Source: Lactonifactor sp. BIOML-A5
GTDB taxonomy: Bacteria > Bacillota > Clostridia > Lachnospirales > Lachnospiraceae
NCBI RefSeq assembly: GCF_009677585.1
Contig: NZ_WKYV01000024.1
Span: forward strand, 21,449-85,448
Length of the DNA: 64,000 bases
Reading direction: 5' to 3'
The notes beneath the pieces were generated by a model. That model did not search any database, was not told where the DNA came from, and was given only the letters and a program-made list of their open reading frames with translations. The translations under genes and the position numbers were made by a program. Of the stretch, positions 62,028-64,000 are shown piece by piece. Positions within the stretch are counted from its first letter, which is position 1, and each line of letters opens with the position of its first letter.

Positions 62028-62208
62028 AGTTTTCCTCCCTCAGTATGTGTTTTGTCCATTATACCAATCTGCAGAGCAAAAATCTACTGGGAAGACAGAA
62101 GATACCTCTTGTCAAACCATAGTAAATTGGACTATAATAATCAAGAGTGTTCCAGGATAATACAGGAAATTCAGGAAAAACTGATAGTGAGAGAAAGGGT
62201 CACATACT

Positions 62209-64000
62209 ATGGAAATTTTGAAACGAAACGGGCAGGCAGAACCCTATCAGTGGGAAAAGATAGAACATGCAGTACGCCTGGCATTCCTGAGTGTAGGACA
62301 GGAGCCGGATAAGGACACACTGCGGGATCTCACAGAGGCCGTGGAGGCCAGGATCCAGAAATTGGTACAGGAGGGGGAGACACTCCATGTAGAGCTGGTT
62401 CAGGATCAGGTGGAGAAGACACTGACAGAGAGAAATTATTATGAAGTACTGAAAAGCTATATCCTTTATCGGGAGGAGAGAAGCAGAAAGCGAAAGGCCA
62501 GGCAGAATATCGCCGCTTATTTTGCGGAGACAGAGGCGGACAGGGAGGAGATAGACAGAACCCTGAAGGCTGTTCAGTCAGAATATCCGGACACACCCTA
62601 CGATCTGGAACATCTGCTGATTAAATTCACCTCTTTTTTTAAGCAGAGCATGAATGGGAAGGAAAGGCTTAGAATCCTCACCCAGGCGGCGGTGGAGCTG
62701 ACTACCCAGGAAGCCCCAAAGTGGGAATTTATCGCCGGAAGACTCTATATGCTGCAGTTTGATAAGCAGTTAAAAAAGGATATGAAGCAGTATCAAATTA
62801 TGAACTTTTACGACAAAGTAAAGTATCTGACAGAGGAGGAACTGTATGGGAGCTATATACTGGACCACTACTCCAGGGAAGAGCTGCTTTGCTACGAAAC
62901 CTATATACAGGAAGAGCGGAATTATCTGCTGAACTATTCCGGTCTTGAGCTGCTGCTGGGCAGGTATGTGATTCGGAACCGGCAGCAGATTCTGCTGGAG
63001 ACACCCCAGGAGATGTTTTTGGGGATTGCCATGCATCTGGCTATGCTGGAAACAAAAGACAGGGATGGGTGGGTGAGGCGCTTCTATGATATGCTGAGCA
63101 CCCTGAAGGTTACTATGGCAACCCCTACCCTTTCCAATGCCAGAAAGCCATACCACCAGCTCTCTTCCTGTTTTATTGATACGGTGCCGGACAGCCTTAC
63201 GGGAATATACCGAAGCATAGATAATTTTGCCCAGGTGAGCAAGTTTGGGGGCGGTATGGGACTGTATTTCGGGAAGGTGCGGGCAGCGGGAAGCAGCATA
63301 CGCGGCTTTAAAGGAGCAGCAGGAGGCGTTATCCGCTGGATCAAACTGGCCAACGACACGGCGGTGGCGGTAGATCAGCTGGGGGTCCGTCAGGGCGCGG
63401 TGGCTGTATATCTGGATGTGTGGCACAAGGATCTCCCTGAATTTCTGGCGCTCCGGACAAATAACGGGGACGATAGAATGAAGGCACATGATGTCTTTCC
63501 GGCGGTATGCTATCCCGACTATTTCTGGGAGCAGGCCAGGGATAATCTGGAGGGAGACTGGTATCTTATGTGTCCCCACGAAGTGCAGACAGTCAAGGGG
63601 TATGCCCTGGAGGATGCCTGGGGGGAAGAATGGACGGAAAGATACCTGGACTGTGTAGAGGATCACAGAATTCATAAGCGTGTTATCCCCATCAAGGATA
63701 TTGTCCGGCTGATTATAAAGAGCGGGGTAGAGACAGGTACTCCTTTTACGTTTAACAGGGATCTGGTCAACCGGGCAAATCCAAACAGCCATAAAGGAGT
63801 CATCTACTGCAGCAACCTCTGCACAGAAATCGCCCAGAATATGAGCGGGATTTCCCAGGTAGATCAGAGGGTGGAGACCATAGACGGAGAAACAGTTGTT
63901 GTGACGGTTACAAAACCCGGAGATTTTGTGGTCTGTAACCTGGCAAGCCTCTCTCTTGGAAAGATTGATGTGAAGAATCCAAAAGAGATTATGGAGATTA
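62209..64000 (+). CDS. Ribonucleoside-diphosphate reductase large subunit (5' part)
   Basis: 597 codons are visible; the gene continues beyond the window. Residues 1-~90 form an ATP-cone regulatory domain (EILKRNGQAEPYQWEKIEHAV). The catalytic barrel begins with ATPTLSNARKPYHQLSSCF (first active-site Cys ~328) , then FGGGMGLYFGKVRAAGSSI, and GVIYCSNLCTEIAQN, where the catalytic Cys and Glu lie (~542-550). This is a class I-type reductase (NrdA-like), converting ribonucleotides to deoxyribonucleotides for DNA synthesis. The ATG at 62209 follows GAGAAAGGG. The small subunit is expected downstream. Confidence 0.93.
   Translation, partial: MEILKRNGQAEPYQWEKIEHAVRLAFLSVGQEPDKDTLRDLTEAVEARIQKLVQEGETLHVELVQDQVEKTLTERNYYEVLKSYILYREERSRKRKARQNIAAYFAETEADREEIDRTLKAVQSEYPDTPYDLEHLLIKFTSFFKQSMNGKERLRILTQAAVELTTQEAPKWEFIAGRLYMLQFDKQLKKDMKQYQIMNFYDKVKYLTEEELYGSYILDHYSREELLCYETYIQEERNYLLNYSGLELLLGRYVIRNRQQILLETPQEMFLGIAMHLAMLETKDRDGWVRRFYDMLSTLKVTMATPTLSNARKPYHQLSSCFIDTVPDSLTGIYRSIDNFAQVSKFGGGMGLYFGKVRAAGSSIRGFKGAAGGVIRWIKLANDTAVAVDQLGVRQGAVAVYLDVWHKDLPEFLALRTNNGDDRMKAHDVFPAVCYPDYFWEQARDNLEGDWYLMCPHEVQTVKGYALEDAWGEEWTERYLDCVEDHRIHKRVIPIKDIVRLIIKSGVETGTPFTFNRDLVNRANPNSHKGVIYCSNLCTEIAQNMSGISQVDQRVETIDGETVVVTVTKPGDFVVCNLASLSLGKIDVKNPKEIMEI

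Noticed and set aside
62770..63792. Long minus-strand frame of 340 codons
   Set aside because: Shadow of the ribonucleotide reductase gene on the plus strand, whose motifs are unmistakable.

Overview
The window looks like a chromosomal segment of a Gram-positive, low-to-mid GC anaerobic Clostridia, most likely a Lachnospiraceae gut commensal of the Blautia / Ruminococcus type. The evidence is strong AGGAGG ribosome binding sites, the GGGtGRT protein with its NifU-like partner, DUF4317 and DUF1540 proteins, YtrA-type GntR regulators next to ABC genes, phosphoketolase, and a SipW-type surface protein cluster behind a c-di-GMP riboswitch. The genus cannot be fixed from the sequence alone.

Layout. 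1-290: a large self-complementary element, probably a structured RNA, next to a TraX-family membrane protein. 1.2-4.1 kb: two GT4 glycosyltransferases and a TVP38/DedA protein, a likely glycolipid operon. 4.2-6.2 kb: YtrA-type regulator and ABC exporter. 6.3-8.0 kb: NifU-like and GGGtGRT pair. 8.3-12.3 kb: mostly minus-strand small genes (two lipoproteins, DUF1540, peptide deformylase, tRNA-Ala and tRNA-Val, a GNAT/YoaP acetyltransferase). 12.4-15.4 kb: NAD salvage operon nrtR-pncA-pncB with a clear operator over its promoter. 15.5-19.1 kb: TetR, ABC exporter and DUF4317. 19.2-21.7 kb: a two-gene radical SAM peptide-maturation operon without a visible precursor peptide. 21.9-29.6 kb: an alpha/beta hydrolase, a second YtrA-type ABC module, and a Bce-like ABC transporter with a histidine kinase and LuxR-type response regulator. 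29.6-36 kb: MgtC, AraC regulator and DMT exporter, phosphoketolase, an HPr-like protein without the active-site His, and a CAT-like acetyltransferase.

36.2-48.3 kb is the most distinctive locus. Two paralogous LacI-family regulators each carry an extra C-terminal domain clearly homologous to the sugar-binding lipoprotein of the transporter encoded just downstream. They precede a Zn-dehydrogenase, a ribose-type ABC importer (SBP, ATPase, permease), two sugar isomerase/epimerase-type TIM barrels and a Gfo/Idh/MocA oxidoreductase. A shared TTTACGTAAA palindrome lies near the promoters of both regulators and of the operon. The enzyme set resembles the E. coli ycj 3-keto-glycoside cluster, so oxidation, epimerisation and reduction of a glycoside through a 3-keto intermediate is a reasonable hypothesis.

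48.4-61.5 kb: a small serine recombinase and a convergent HTH protein, then a c-di-GMP-I riboswitch with a terminator, an HU-like protein, a SipW-type signal peptidase, a TasA/camelysin-like major subunit, a strong intercistronic hairpin, three further membrane-anchored surface proteins, and a giant beta-helix adhesin gene interrupted by one in-frame amber codon and one +1 frameshift. The window ends with an orphan PD-(D/E)XK-like protein on the minus strand and the first ~597 codons of a ribonucleotide reductase large subunit.
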